From the NCBI GenBank assembly GCA_910587095.1, contig CAJUMJ010000044.1, positions 1 through 18,531 of the forward strand: DNA of 18,531 bases, given 5' to 3'. Positions 1 to 6,274 of this stretch are shown here, piece by piece. A program made the position numbers and the translations under genes. Source of the stretch: an uncultured Lachnospiraceae bacterium. Its GTDB lineage: Bacteria > Bacillota > Clostridia > Lachnospirales > Lachnospiraceae. The notes beneath the pieces are model-generated. The model did not search any database. It had not been told where the DNA came from and was given only the letters and a program-made list of their open reading frames with translations. Each line of letters starts with the position of its first letter. The stretch's first letter is position 1.

Positions 1-1
1 A

Positions 2-163
2 AAGATAGAACAGGACCGAAAAGAGCATGAGGCGGATATACGCAGCTATGAGGAAAAGATAGAACAGGACCGAAAAGAGCATGAGGCGGATATACGCAGC
101 TATGAGGAAAAGATAGAACAGGACCGAAAAGAGCATGAGGCAGATATATGCAATTATAAGAGG
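2..163 (+). repeat. 54-bp in-frame tandem repeat, three units
   Basis: Units lie at 2-55, 56-109 and 110-163. The first two are identical over all 54 bases. The third is the same until its last part, where it diverges (AD ICNYKR instead of AD IRSYEE). The unit length is a multiple of three, so gain or loss of units changes coiled-coil length without shifting the frame. The array may continue to the left of the window. Confidence 0.92.
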
Positions 164-310
164 AAGATAGAGGAAAAAGAACAAACTGTGCGTGATTATG
201 AAAAAAAGGTAAATGAATATGAAATTGGCCGTAAAGAACAGGCCGACGAAATCGAACGACTGCGTAAAGAAATTGAGAGATTAAAGGGCAACAGTGAAAG
301 CGGGGAGTAA
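2..310 (+). CDS. C-terminal end of a repetitive coiled-coil protein (partial, 5' end outside window)
   Basis: An open frame enters from the left edge and ends at TAA 308-310, giving 102 residues. It starts with nearly three copies of the 18-residue unit KIEQDRKEHEADIRSYEE, followed by a less regular charged helix (KIEEKEQTVRDYEKKV, then EIERLRKEIERLKG) and a short polar tail ending NSESGE. The composition is almost entirely Glu, Lys, Arg, Asp and Gln with regularly spaced Ile, Tyr and Leu, as expected of a long alpha-helical coiled coil. No enzymatic motif, membrane segment or anchor is visible in this part, so the function cannot be named. It precedes cysE by 101 bp, and cysE has its own promoter, so the two are probably separate transcription units. 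The frame assignment is firm because it alone stays open and carries the repeat in phase. Confidence 0.8.
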   Translation, partial: KIEQDRKEHEADIRSYEEKIEQDRKEHEADIRSYEEKIEQDRKEHEADICNYKRKIEEKEQTVRDYEKKVNEYEIGRKEQADEIERLRKEIERLKGNSESGE

Positions 311-332
311 GTAAGGTGGCGAGCGGGTTTCC

Positions 333-361
333 TTGACAAAATGTCCCGAGTTGCATATTCT
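333..361 (+). promoter_or_regulatory. Sigma-A type promoter for cysE
   Basis: A perfect -35 TTGACA (333-338) is followed by a 17-bp spacer and a -10 TATTCT (356-361, 4 of 6 consensus). The predicted start point is about 45 bp upstream of the cysE ATG. No T-box stem or other long leader fits in that short space. Confidence 0.65.
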
Positions 362-411
362 AAATATGGTAGAAAAATCTTGGCGGCATTTTTGGCAGAA
401 GGAGCGGTTCG

Positions 412-1098
412 ATGGGATTTATCGGAAATATTAAAGAGGAAATTCGCGTCATACGGGAGAGAGATCCGGCGATCCACTCCAATATGGAGGTTTTTCTTTA
501 TCCGAGTTTTAAGGTGATGTGTTATTACAGGCTGGCCCACAGGTTGTATCTGCATCGCCATTACTTTTGGGCCAGGTGGGTTTCCCAAAAAGGGGCGCGC
601 AAAACCGGTATTGAGATACATCCCGGGGCGCAGATCGGCAAGGGTTTTTTTATCGATCATGGGAACGGTGTAATTATCGGGGAAACCACAGTGATTGGCG
701 ACAATGTGACGCTCTACCAGGGCGTGACGCTTGGCGGCACGGGCAAGGAGCAGGGGAAACGTCACCCTACTGTCGGCAATAACGTGATGATCAGCACCGG
801 AGCCAAGGTGCTCGGCTCTTTCAGGATCGGCGACAACAGCAAGATCGGAGCCGGCAGCGTGGTGCTCAACGAGGTGCCTCCGAACTCCACGGTGGTGGGT
901 GTACCGGGGCGTGTGGTAAAGCGCGACAATATGGCGCTTCCCCAGGAGGAGCTGGATCAGACGCATCTGCCCGATCCCGTGCGGGAGGATATCGTGAGCT
1001 TGCAGAGAGCCAATGCCGAGCTGACAAACAGGCTGCTGGATATGGAGCGGGAGATGAAGCGCCTGCAAAGAGAGATACCGGCAGTAAGGCAAAAATAG
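412..1098 (+). CDS. cysE: Serine O-acetyltransferase
   Basis: Transfers an acetyl group from acetyl-CoA to L-serine, giving O-acetylserine, the first step of cysteine synthesis in the cytoplasm. The protein has 228 residues. A helical N-terminal part (about 1-65) is followed by a left-handed parallel beta-helix of hexapeptide repeats (about 66-170). The active-site region is visible as GIEIHPGA and DHGNGVIIGE. His83 matches the catalytic His of E. coli CysE. Glu68 sits where E. coli has the partner Asp143, a common Gram-positive variant. The short N-terminal domain suggests the EpsC/Gram-positive type. Residues about 190-222 form a charged heptad-like helix, an unusual extra tail for this family. 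The ATG at 412 has AGGAG (400-404) about 7 bp upstream. It has its own promoter and leads into cysS. Confidence 0.95.
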   Translation: MGFIGNIKEEIRVIRERDPAIHSNMEVFLYPSFKVMCYYRLAHRLYLHRHYFWARWVSQKGARKTGIEIHPGAQIGKGFFIDHGNGVIIGETTVIGDNVTLYQGVTLGGTGKEQGKRHPTVGNNVMISTGAKVLGSFRIGDNSKIGAGSVVLNEVPPNSTVVGVPGRVVKRDNMALPQEELDQTHLPDPVREDIVSLQRANAELTNRLLDMEREMKRLQREIPAVRQK

Positions 1099-1099
1099 G

Positions 1100-1129
1100 T
1101 TGACATAATTTGATAAATGAGGGCATAAG
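1100..1129 (+). promoter_or_regulatory. Possible secondary promoter for cysS
   Basis: Directly after the cysE stop there is TTGACA (1100-1105), an 18-bp spacer and CATAAG (1124-1129, 4 of 6 consensus). The -35 is perfect but the -10 is mediocre, so this may only supplement read-through from cysE. Confidence 0.4.
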
Positions 1130-1162
1130 TAAAATGTGGACTGCCCGGGTATGGAGGAGAGT

Positions 1163-2572
1163 ATGAAAGTATACAATACATTATCCAGAAAGAAGGAAGA
1201 GTTTACGCCGCTTGAGGAGGGGAAGGTCAGCATGTACGTCTGCGGCCCAACGGTCTACAACCTGATTCACATCGGCAACGCAAGACCGATGATCGTGTTT
1301 GATACGGTGCGGCGGTATATGGAGCACAAGGGTTACGAGGTCAACTATGTGTCTAATTTCACGGATGTGGATGACAAGATCATCAGGAAAGCCAACGAGG
1401 AGGGAACCGACCCTTCCGTGATCTCCGAACGCTATATTGCCGAGTGCAAAAAGGATATGGAGGCGTTACATGTGAAGCCGGCGACGACTCATCCCAAGGC
1501 GACATGCGAGATTGACGGTATGATCGAGATGATACAGACGTTGATTGACAGGGGACACGCTTACGTGGCGGAGGACGGAACGGTTTATTTTAAGACGAGG
1601 AGCTTTTCGGAGTACGGAAAGCTTTCCCATAAAAATCTGGACGATCTCAGAAGCGGTGAGCGTTCCCTGCTCGTATCAGGGGAGGAGCAGAAGCAGGACC
1701 CTCTGGATTTTGTGTTATGGAAGCCGAAGAAGGAGGGGGAACCTTTCTGGAAGTCGCCCTGGTGCGAGGGGCGGCCGGGCTGGCATATCGAGTGCTCGGT
1801 GATGAGCAAGAAATACCTTGGCGACGAGATTGACATACACGCGGGCGGGGAGGATCTGATCTTTCCTCATCACGAGAATGAGATTGCCCAGTCGGAGGCG
1901 GCCAACGGAAAGCCTTTTGCAAAATATTGGATGCACAACGGTTTTTTGAATATAGATAACAAGAAAATGTCCAAGTCCCTTGGCAATTTCTTCACGGTGA
2001 GGGATATCGGCGAGAAATATGATCTTCAAGTACTGCGGTTTTTCATGCTATCCGCCCACTACAGGAGTCCTTTGAACTTCAGTGCGGAGTTGATGGAGGC
2101 GGCAAAGAACGGGCTTGAGAGGATTGCGACTTGCGTGTCAAATTTGAATTACCTGTCTGAGAGGGCGCAGACACAGGAATTGAGCGCCAGGGAGGAGACG
2201 CAGCTCAAAGAAGCGAAGGGATTTGCGGAGAAGTTTGACGAGGCGATGGACGACGATTTTAACACGGCTGACGCCATCTCCGCTGTTTTTGAGCTGGTAA
2301 AATTTGCCAACACATGTGCGGGCGAAGGAGCGAGCGCCGCTTTTGTCAGAGCACTGAAGGACGAGATACTCATGCTGACAGACATCTGTGGACTGACGGT
2401 GGAGCAGAAAGAAGAGATGCTCGACGAAAAGATTGAGTTGCTGATTCAGGAGAGGCAGGAGGCCAGAAAGGCGAAGAACTTCGCCAGAGCGGACGAGATC
2501 AGAGAGCTTCTCGCGGGAAAGGGCATTATCCTGGAGGATACGCGAGAGGGTGTAAAATGGAAGAGAGAATAA
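1163..2572 (+). CDS. cysS: Cysteine--tRNA ligase
   Basis: Class I aminoacyl-tRNA synthetase that activates cysteine with ATP and charges tRNA-Cys in the cytoplasm. It has 469 residues, the usual size. Signatures seen: the HIGH-type motif HIGN (36-39) in CGPTVYNLIHIGN, and KMSKS (268-272). The zinc site fits Cys27, Cys211, His236 and Glu240, equivalent to C28, C209, H234 and E238 of E. coli CysRS. The C-terminal part (about 310-469) is the helical anticodon-binding domain. I chose the ATG at 1163 because GGAGG (1153-1157) lies 5 bp upstream and MKVYNTLSRKKEEF matches typical CysRS N-termini. A GTG at 1136 would add nine residues without a good ribosome binding site. The 3' end overlaps mrnC by 16 bp, so translational coupling is likely. 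Confidence 0.97.
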   Translation: MKVYNTLSRKKEEFTPLEEGKVSMYVCGPTVYNLIHIGNARPMIVFDTVRRYMEHKGYEVNYVSNFTDVDDKIIRKANEEGTDPSVISERYIAECKKDMEALHVKPATTHPKATCEIDGMIEMIQTLIDRGHAYVAEDGTVYFKTRSFSEYGKLSHKNLDDLRSGERSLLVSGEEQKQDPLDFVLWKPKKEGEPFWKSPWCEGRPGWHIECSVMSKKYLGDEIDIHAGGEDLIFPHHENEIAQSEAANGKPFAKYWMHNGFLNIDNKKMSKSLGNFFTVRDIGEKYDLQVLRFFMLSAHYRSPLNFSAELMEAAKNGLERIATCVSNLNYLSERAQTQELSAREETQLKEAKGFAEKFDEAMDDDFNTADAISAVFELVKFANTCAGEGASAAFVRALKDEILMLTDICGLTVEQKEEMLDEKIELLIQERQEARKAKNFARADEIRELLAGKGIILEDTREGVKWKRE

Positions 2573-2997
2573 CGATCCTTGAAGCGGTCAAGAGAGAGTT
2601 TGACTGTGCGGATATTGATATACGCACGTATTCTCCTCTTACACTTGCCTATATCGGCGATGCCATTTATGATCTGGTGATCCGCACCATTGTGGTGGAG
2701 AGGGCCAACACGTCTCCCAACAAGCTGCATCACAAGACGGTGGGTTATGTCAACGCCCGCATTCAGGCGCAGATGATAGAAGCTCTGATGGAGGAACTGA
2801 CGCAGGAGGAGATAGCGGTCTATAAGCGGGGGAGAAACGCCAAATCTTTCACAACCGCGAAGAATGCCACAGTGCTGGAATACCGGAAGGCTACAGGATT
2901 TGAGGCGCTATGCGGGTATCTGTACCTGACGGGAAAGCAGGAGCGGATGCTCGCGCTGATCAAGAAAGCAGTCGGGCTGGTAGGGATGAAAATCTGA
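2557..2997 (+). CDS. mrnC: Mini-ribonuclease III (23S rRNA maturation)
   Basis: Mini-III is a homodimeric RNase III catalytic domain without the double-stranded RNA-binding domain. In Bacillus it trims the ends of pre-23S rRNA. The 146-residue length is normal. The catalytic signature YIGDAIYDLVIR carries Asp35, and Glu116 in GFEALCGYLYL is the second acidic metal-ligand region. YKRGRNAKSFTTAKNA (89-104) is the conserved basic loop of the family. The ATG at 2557 lies inside the end of cysS (stop 2570-2572), and cysS-mrnC-rlmB is a common Firmicutes gene order. No separate promoter is seen, so it is probably expressed from the cysE/cysS promoters. Confidence 0.95.
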   Translation: MEERITILEAVKREFDCADIDIRTYSPLTLAYIGDAIYDLVIRTIVVERANTSPNKLHHKTVGYVNARIQAQMIEALMEELTQEEIAVYKRGRNAKSFTTAKNATVLEYRKATGFEALCGYLYLTGKQERMLALIKKAVGLVGMKI

Positions 2998-3119
2998 CAG
3001 TCGCGAAAGAAACAAAGCGCGGGTTTGCGGATCTGAACGAGGCGCGAAAAAGCGGAGTGTCATTGCGTAGAACGCCCTGCGACCGGGGAAAGCATTTGGG
3101 AAAGAGAGGTTTACATAAA

Positions 3120-3860
3120 TTGGACGAACAGCAATTTACCATAGAGGGAAGAAACGCCGTCATAGAAGCTTTCCGTGCAGGCCGGACCATAGACAGGCTT
3201 TATGTGCTGGACGGCTGTAAGGACGGGCCTGTCATGACCATCAAGCGGGAGGCGGCAAAGCAGGGCACACAGATCAAATATGTGGCGAAGGAGCGTCTGG
3301 ATCAACTGTCCGAGACGGGCAGGCATCAGGGGGTCGTCGCCTGTGCCGCGGCTTACTGTTACGCGGAGGTGGAGGATATGATACGGCGCGCGGAGGAAAA
3401 GGGGGAGCCGCCTTTTGTCTTGCTTTTGGACGGTATAGAAGATCCCCACAACCTGGGAGCAATCATCCGCACGGCGAATCAGGCCGGGGCGCACGGCGTG
3501 ATAATTCCTAAAAACCGGGCGGTGGGATTGACGGCAACAGTGGCGAAAGCGTCTGCGGGAGCCTTAAATTATACGCCGGTGGCGAAGGTGACAAACTTGG
3601 GACAGACTATTGAGGAGCTGAAGAAGAGGGGGATTTGGTTTGTGTGCGCGGATATGGGCGGGACACCGATGTACGGGCTGGACTTGAAAGGCCCAATCGG
3701 TCTTGTGATCGGCGCGGAAGGTAACGGTGTAAGCCGTCTGGTCAGGGAAAAGTGCGATATGACAGCGCGGATTCCCATGCGGGGGGATATCGATTCTCTG
3801 AACGCATCCGTGGCGGCGGGCATTCTGGCCTATGAGATTGTCAGACAGAGGTTAGCGTGA
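3120..3860 (+). CDS. rlmB: 23S rRNA (guanosine-2'-O-)-methyltransferase, RlmB/TrmH family
   Basis: SpoU/TrmH-type (SPOUT) enzyme that uses S-adenosylmethionine to 2'-O-methylate a guanosine of 23S rRNA. With the start used here it has 246 residues. An N-terminal substrate-binding domain (EGRNAVIEAF, about 8-75) precedes the knotted domain, with motif 1 LLDGIEDPHNLGAIIRTAN (102-120), motif 2 VIGAEGNGVSRLVRE (196-210) and motif 3 IPMRGDIDSLNASVAAG (218-234). The proposed start is TTG 3120, since DEQQFTIEGRNAV is the expected N-terminus and AGAGAGG (3103-3109) precedes it. The frame stays open upstream to an ATG at 2910 inside mrnC, but those residues do not resemble the family. The last codons (L-A-stop) fall inside a dispersed repeat that begins at 3850. 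Confidence 0.92.
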   Translation: MDEQQFTIEGRNAVIEAFRAGRTIDRLYVLDGCKDGPVMTIKREAAKQGTQIKYVAKERLDQLSETGRHQGVVACAAAYCYAEVEDMIRRAEEKGEPPFVLLLDGIEDPHNLGAIIRTANQAGAHGVIIPKNRAVGLTATVAKASAGALNYTPVAKVTNLGQTIEELKKRGIWFVCADMGGTPMYGLDLKGPIGLVIGAEGNGVSRLVREKCDMTARIPMRGDIDSLNASVAAGILAYEIVRQRLA

Positions 3861-3971
3861 GAAGAGTTTCTAAAGACGTCCCGCCATAGGACGGGACGCC
3901 AAGAAACTCTAGGAGTTGCGCTGCAACTCCATCTCACGCAGGAGAATGCCTGAAATACGGGCATTCTCCGC
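3851..3971 (+). repeat. Foldable dispersed repeat, copy A
   Basis: The first 50 bases (3851-3900) are identical to copy B and differ from copy C at four positions. Copy A folds as nested perfect stems. P1 GCGTGAGA (3855-3862) pairs with TCTCACGC (3932-3939) and encloses two hairpins. P2 has GAGTTTCT (3864-3871) with AGAAACTC (3902-3909) and an inner GTCCCG (3878-3883) with CGGGAC (3892-3897). P3 has GGAGTTGC (3912-3919) with GCAACTCC (3923-3930). A further 10-bp hairpin, P4, pairs 3941-3950 with 3960-3969. The first bases overlap the last codons and stop of rlmB. Function is unknown. It resembles in style the REP/ERIC-type palindromic intergenic repeats, or a small structured RNA. Confidence 0.85.
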
Positions 3972-4107
3972 ACAGCGGAATCATGATGGTTAGCGTGAGA
4001 AGAGTTTCTAAAGACGTCCCGCCATAGGACGGGACGCCGAAAAACGCCAGGAGTCGTGCTGTAGCTATGTCGCACACAAAAAAACGCCAAAAACAGGCGT
4101 TTTTCAT
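3972..4107 (+). repeat. Foldable dispersed repeat, copy B, with terminator-like tail
   Basis: A leader CACAGCGGAATCATG (3971-3985) shared with copy C is followed by the 50-bp core 3989-4038, identical to copy A. The next 39 bases (4039-4077) align without gaps to copy A but have drifted at about one third of positions, so P1 and P3 no longer pair well. The unit ends in the 28-bp segment shared with copy C, which forms a hairpin (4080-4104). Confidence 0.82.
4080..4104 (+). terminator. Hairpin with A-tract and T-tract arms (bidirectional terminator-like)
   Basis: AAAAACGCC (4080-4088) pairs with GGCGTTTTT (4096-4104) around a 7-nt loop. The T run on each strand fits an intrinsic terminator in either direction. 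An identical hairpin lies at 5875-5899 in repeat copy C. It would end transcripts from the cysE-rlmB run before the SGNH gene. Confidence 0.65.
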
Positions 4108-4148
4108 GCCGGTTAGAGTCACGGGCCCAAAATACGAGCATTCTCCGC
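4105..4148 (+). repeat. Fragmentary fourth repeat segment
   Basis: TTTCATGCCGGTTAG (4102-4116) resembles the CATGRYGGTTAG entry of copies B and C, and AAATACGAGCATTCTCCGC (4130-4148) repeats 3953-3971 of copy A with one change. The middle is unrelated or eroded. It runs up to the start of the SGNH gene. I see no convincing promoter here. Confidence 0.55.
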
Positions 4149-4164
4149 TGATTTGGATGGAACA

Positions 4165-5778
4165 ATGAGGAAAGTAAACGAAATGCTGGCTGTGGTTATC
4201 CTGTCGCTCATGGCGGTGCTTTTGGCGGCGGTTGGACTGCGGGCATATGATATCTATATAGTGAACAGAGAAATTAAGGCTGATCAAAAGCGGCAGGAGG
4301 AGATTCTTTCGAGAAACAAGGAGGCCAATGACCGTGTTTTGGAGATGCGCCGGGAGATAGAGGAGCTATCTAAGGACAGGGAAATGCTCGGACAGTTTTT
4401 GGAGGAAATACAGGCAGCGGCGGCGCAGGCGGAGGCCGTGCCGGTTCTTTCGATATATGACGGGGATGAGGGCGGCATGTCCGGTGGAATGACGCAAAAT
4501 GCTGTTTTGACAGAAGGGGAAAGTCTTTCGGAAAGTGCATTGCAGGCATGGCCGGGGAATACCGGTCTTTCGGATAACTCAGACACCCCGCCTCAGATGG
4601 ATACCGAGGAAGAGGACGTGGAACCGGAAGCCTCGGACATTCACGGGAGCGGGACAATATTCGAAAACGAGACGATTTCGGGAAACATAACCGCCGCGGG
4701 AAACGAGACGGTCTCGGAAAACATATCCGTCTCCGGAAACGGGACGGTTTCGGGAAACAAACCCGTCTCCGGGAACGAAACGGTTTCAGGGAATATGTCC
4801 GTCTCCGGGAACGGGACGGTTTCGGGGAACATGTCCGTCTCCGGGAATGAGACGGTTTCGGGGAATATGTCCGTCTCCGGGAATGAGACGATTTCGGGGA
4901 ACATGTCCGCCTCCGGGAATGAGGCGGTTTCAGCGAATATGTCCGTCTTCGGGAATGAGACGGTTTCGGGGAATATGTCCGTCTCCGGGAACATGCCGGA
5001 GACGTTACCCAAAACAGAAATGGTATCTCCAGAAATGACGCTCGAGGAGCGCAGGAAAATCAGGAACTCTTTTGAGGAGACGATGAGGGCCAACTGGGAG
5101 GATATTGCATGTCTGGAGGAGAGAGGTGTCGATTTTTCCGAGAAAAAAATTGCTTGTTTGGGGGACAGCATCACGGCTGCAGCCAATCTGGAGGGGAAGG
5201 AAAACTTCCGCTCCTGCACATATCCCGCTGTGCTAAAGGAACTTCTCGGCGCGAAGGAAGTTTATAACCTGGGAATCGGAGGCTCCTCTATCGGGCGTTA
5301 TTGGGCGGACGCTTTTGTGGAGCGTTACGAACAGATCCCGCAGGATACGGACATTATTATTGTCATGGGAGGCACGAACGACGGTTTCTGCCTGTCCGGG
5401 AATGAGTTTGGATCACTCGCGGAGCGCAAGCCCTGGACTTTCTGCGGCGACCTTGACGAGCTGATGAGGGGACTGCGGGAAAACTATCCGAATACCCGGA
5501 TTTTCTTTGTCACACCGCTTCCCAATATTTTACAGGATTATCTGATGAGGGAGCGTGCATATCTTTTACCACAGAAGAATCTGGCAGACGTGATACTGAC
5601 GCTGTCCGCGGAGTACGGGTTTGAAGTGATAGATTTGTACAATTCCAATATCCTGGATTCCCACGATGCGGATATCGTGGCCGATTATATGCCGGACGGT
5701 GTACACTGTAATAAGGAGGGATATCGGATCCTGGCGGAGCATATAGCGGCAGAGCTGGTGCGACGCAGTGAAAACTGA
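4165..5778 (+). CDS. Membrane-anchored SGNH/GDSL-family hydrolase with repetitive stalk
   Basis: Probable surface esterase or acyl-hydrolase of 537 residues, substrate unknown. Order of parts: a membrane anchor (about 7-27, MLAVVILSLMAVLLAAVGL); a charged coiled coil (about 36-90); an acidic linker; nine 12-residue repeats of type NETVSGNMSVSG (168-275); a short helical link; then the SGNH domain (about 325-537). Catalytic blocks are intact: GDSIT with nucleophile Ser335, GIGGSS with Gly372, GGTND with Asn405, and DGVH with Asp511 and His514. The ATG at 4165 is preferred, with GGATGG (4155-4160) a weak ribosome binding site; a TTG at 4153 would add four residues. With the N-terminal anchor, the catalytic domain should face outside on a repeat stalk. 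Cell-wall or polysaccharide deacetylation is possible but not shown. Foldable repeats bracket the gene on both sides. Confidence 0.85.
   Translation: MRKVNEMLAVVILSLMAVLLAAVGLRAYDIYIVNREIKADQKRQEEILSRNKEANDRVLEMRREIEELSKDREMLGQFLEEIQAAAAQAEAVPVLSIYDGDEGGMSGGMTQNAVLTEGESLSESALQAWPGNTGLSDNSDTPPQMDTEEEDVEPEASDIHGSGTIFENETISGNITAAGNETVSENISVSGNGTVSGNKPVSGNETVSGNMSVSGNGTVSGNMSVSGNETVSGNMSVSGNETISGNMSASGNEAVSANMSVFGNETVSGNMSVSGNMPETLPKTEMVSPEMTLEERRKIRNSFEETMRANWEDIACLEERGVDFSEKKIACLGDSITAAANLEGKENFRSCTYPAVLKELLGAKEVYNLGIGGSSIGRYWADAFVERYEQIPQDTDIIIVMGGTNDGFCLSGNEFGSLAERKPWTFCGDLDELMRGLRENYPNTRIFFVTPLPNILQDYLMRERAYLLPQKNLADVILTLSAEYGFEVIDLYNSNILDSHDADIVADYMPDGVHCNKEGYRILAEHIAAELVRRSEN
4666..4989 (+). 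repeat. 36-bp in-frame tandem repeat, nine units
   Basis: Nine consecutive 36-bp units encode 12 residues each, consensus NETVSGNMSVSG. The first two (NETISGNITAAG, NETVSENISVSG) and units 7-8 are the most diverged; units 4, 6 and 9 encode identical peptides. The pattern breaks at 4990 (NMPE). The length is a multiple of three, so copy-number change would lengthen or shorten the stalk without frame loss. Confidence 0.93.
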
Positions 5779-5787
5779 ATCGACTGC

Positions 5788-5902
5788 CACAGCGGAATCA
5801 TGGCGGTTAGCGTGACAAGAGTTTCTAAAGACGTTCCGCTATAGGACGGGACGTCAAGAAACCGTTTCACGCCAAAAAACGCCAAAAACAGGCGTTTTTC
5901 AC
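5788..5902 (+). repeat. Foldable dispersed repeat, copy C, with terminator-like tail
   Basis: The leader CACAGCGGAATCATG (5788-5802) and core 5806-5855 match copies A and B in the same orientation, with four differences in the 50-bp core. P1 is GCGTGA (5810-5815) with TCACGC (5867-5872). P2 is GTTTCT (5821-5826) with AGAAAC (5857-5862), plus an inner nine-pair stem GACGTTCCG (5830-5838) with CGGGACGTC (5847-5855) that includes one G-U. The P3 hairpin of copy A is missing. The unit ends in the hairpin at 5875-5899. Confidence 0.83.
5875..5899 (+). terminator. Terminator-like hairpin after the SGNH gene
   Basis: AAAAACGCC (5875-5883) pairs with GGCGTTTTT (5891-5899), loop AAAAACA, followed by C and no further T run. 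It lies about 100 bp after the SGNH stop codon and can end that transcript. Sequence identical to 4080-4104. Confidence 0.7.
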
Positions 5903-5940
5903 CTGGATTTTATGGCGATAAAACAGGAATGGAGGAGACT

Positions 5941-6219
5941 ATGGATTTTTTTGATAAGCTCGGCGATGTCATCATCACAAAAGGGACGGAAGTATCTGAA
6001 AAGGCGAAAGAACTGGCCGAAATAGCGAGCCTGAAAGGGCATATTAACACCTGCGAGGAGGTAATCAGAAAAAATTATTTGGAGATCGGGAAACTTTACT
6101 GCGAGATGCGCGGTCAGGAACCAGAGGAGGAATATGAGGAACTTTGTCTCGCGGTGAAAAATGCGAAAGCAGGAATTGAGGAATTGGAAGAGAAAATCAG
6201 GAAGATCAGGGGAATCTGA
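5941..6219 (+). CDS. Small helical coiled-coil protein, function unknown
   Basis: A 92-residue cytoplasmic-looking protein without signal or membrane segment. The N-terminus MDFFDKLGDVIITKGTEVSEKAKELAE and the following EIGKLYCEM segment resemble a family of clostridial proteins that often continue into a C-terminal zinc ribbon. Here the protein stops after the helical part (EELEEKIRKIRGI) and has no CxxC pairs. I recall this resemblance from memory and have not searched it. The start at 5941 is favoured because GGAGG (5931-5935) lies 5 bp upstream; an ATG at 5929 would add four residues and would place that site inside the gene. It stands alone between a terminator-like hairpin (5875-5899) and a second one shared with the convergent HD-domain gene. 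Confidence 0.75.
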   Translation: MDFFDKLGDVIITKGTEVSEKAKELAEIASLKGHINTCEEVIRKNYLEIGKLYCEMRGQEPEEEYEELCLAVKNAKAGIEELEEKIRKIRGI

Positions 6220-6240
6220 CGCTGATCTTGAAAGAACAGG

Positions 6241-6268
6241 CAAACAGCCGCTCTCGGGCGGCTGTTTG
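6241..6268 (+). terminator. Shared bidirectional hairpin between convergent genes
   Basis: CAAACAGCCGC (6241-6251) pairs perfectly over 11 bp with GCGGCTGTTTG (6258-6268), 6-nt loop. The 3' sides are only moderately T-rich on both strands. It separates the plus-strand small protein (stop 6219) from the minus-strand HD protein (stop 6275). Confidence 0.7.
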
Positions 6269-6274
6269 TCTGTC

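Noticed and set aside
311..411. A T-box or other cysteine-responsive leader before cysE
   Set aside because: Only about 45 nt separate the predicted start site from the ATG, too short for a T-box, and no specifier/T-box sequence is present.
2910..3119. Longer RlmB N-terminus from an ATG inside mrnC
   Set aside because: The extra 70 residues do not resemble the family, and TTG 3120 with AGAGAGG gives the expected N-terminus.
3851..4148. A short CRISPR array
   Set aside because: The repeats are long, foldable and unequal in spacing, with homologous rather than unique intervening sequence and no cas genes.
3830..4287. Minus-strand frames with RPVLWRDVFRNSSHAN repeats
   Set aside because: They are translations of the palindromic dispersed repeat and terminator. 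They have no ribosome binding site and no coding signal apart from the repeat itself.
4641..5219. A 192-codon minus-strand frame rich in FPETVSFPETD repeats
   Set aside because: It is the exact antisense of the 36-bp repeats of the SGNH gene, which keeps the frame open. It has no ribosome binding site, and the plus strand carries intact catalytic motifs.
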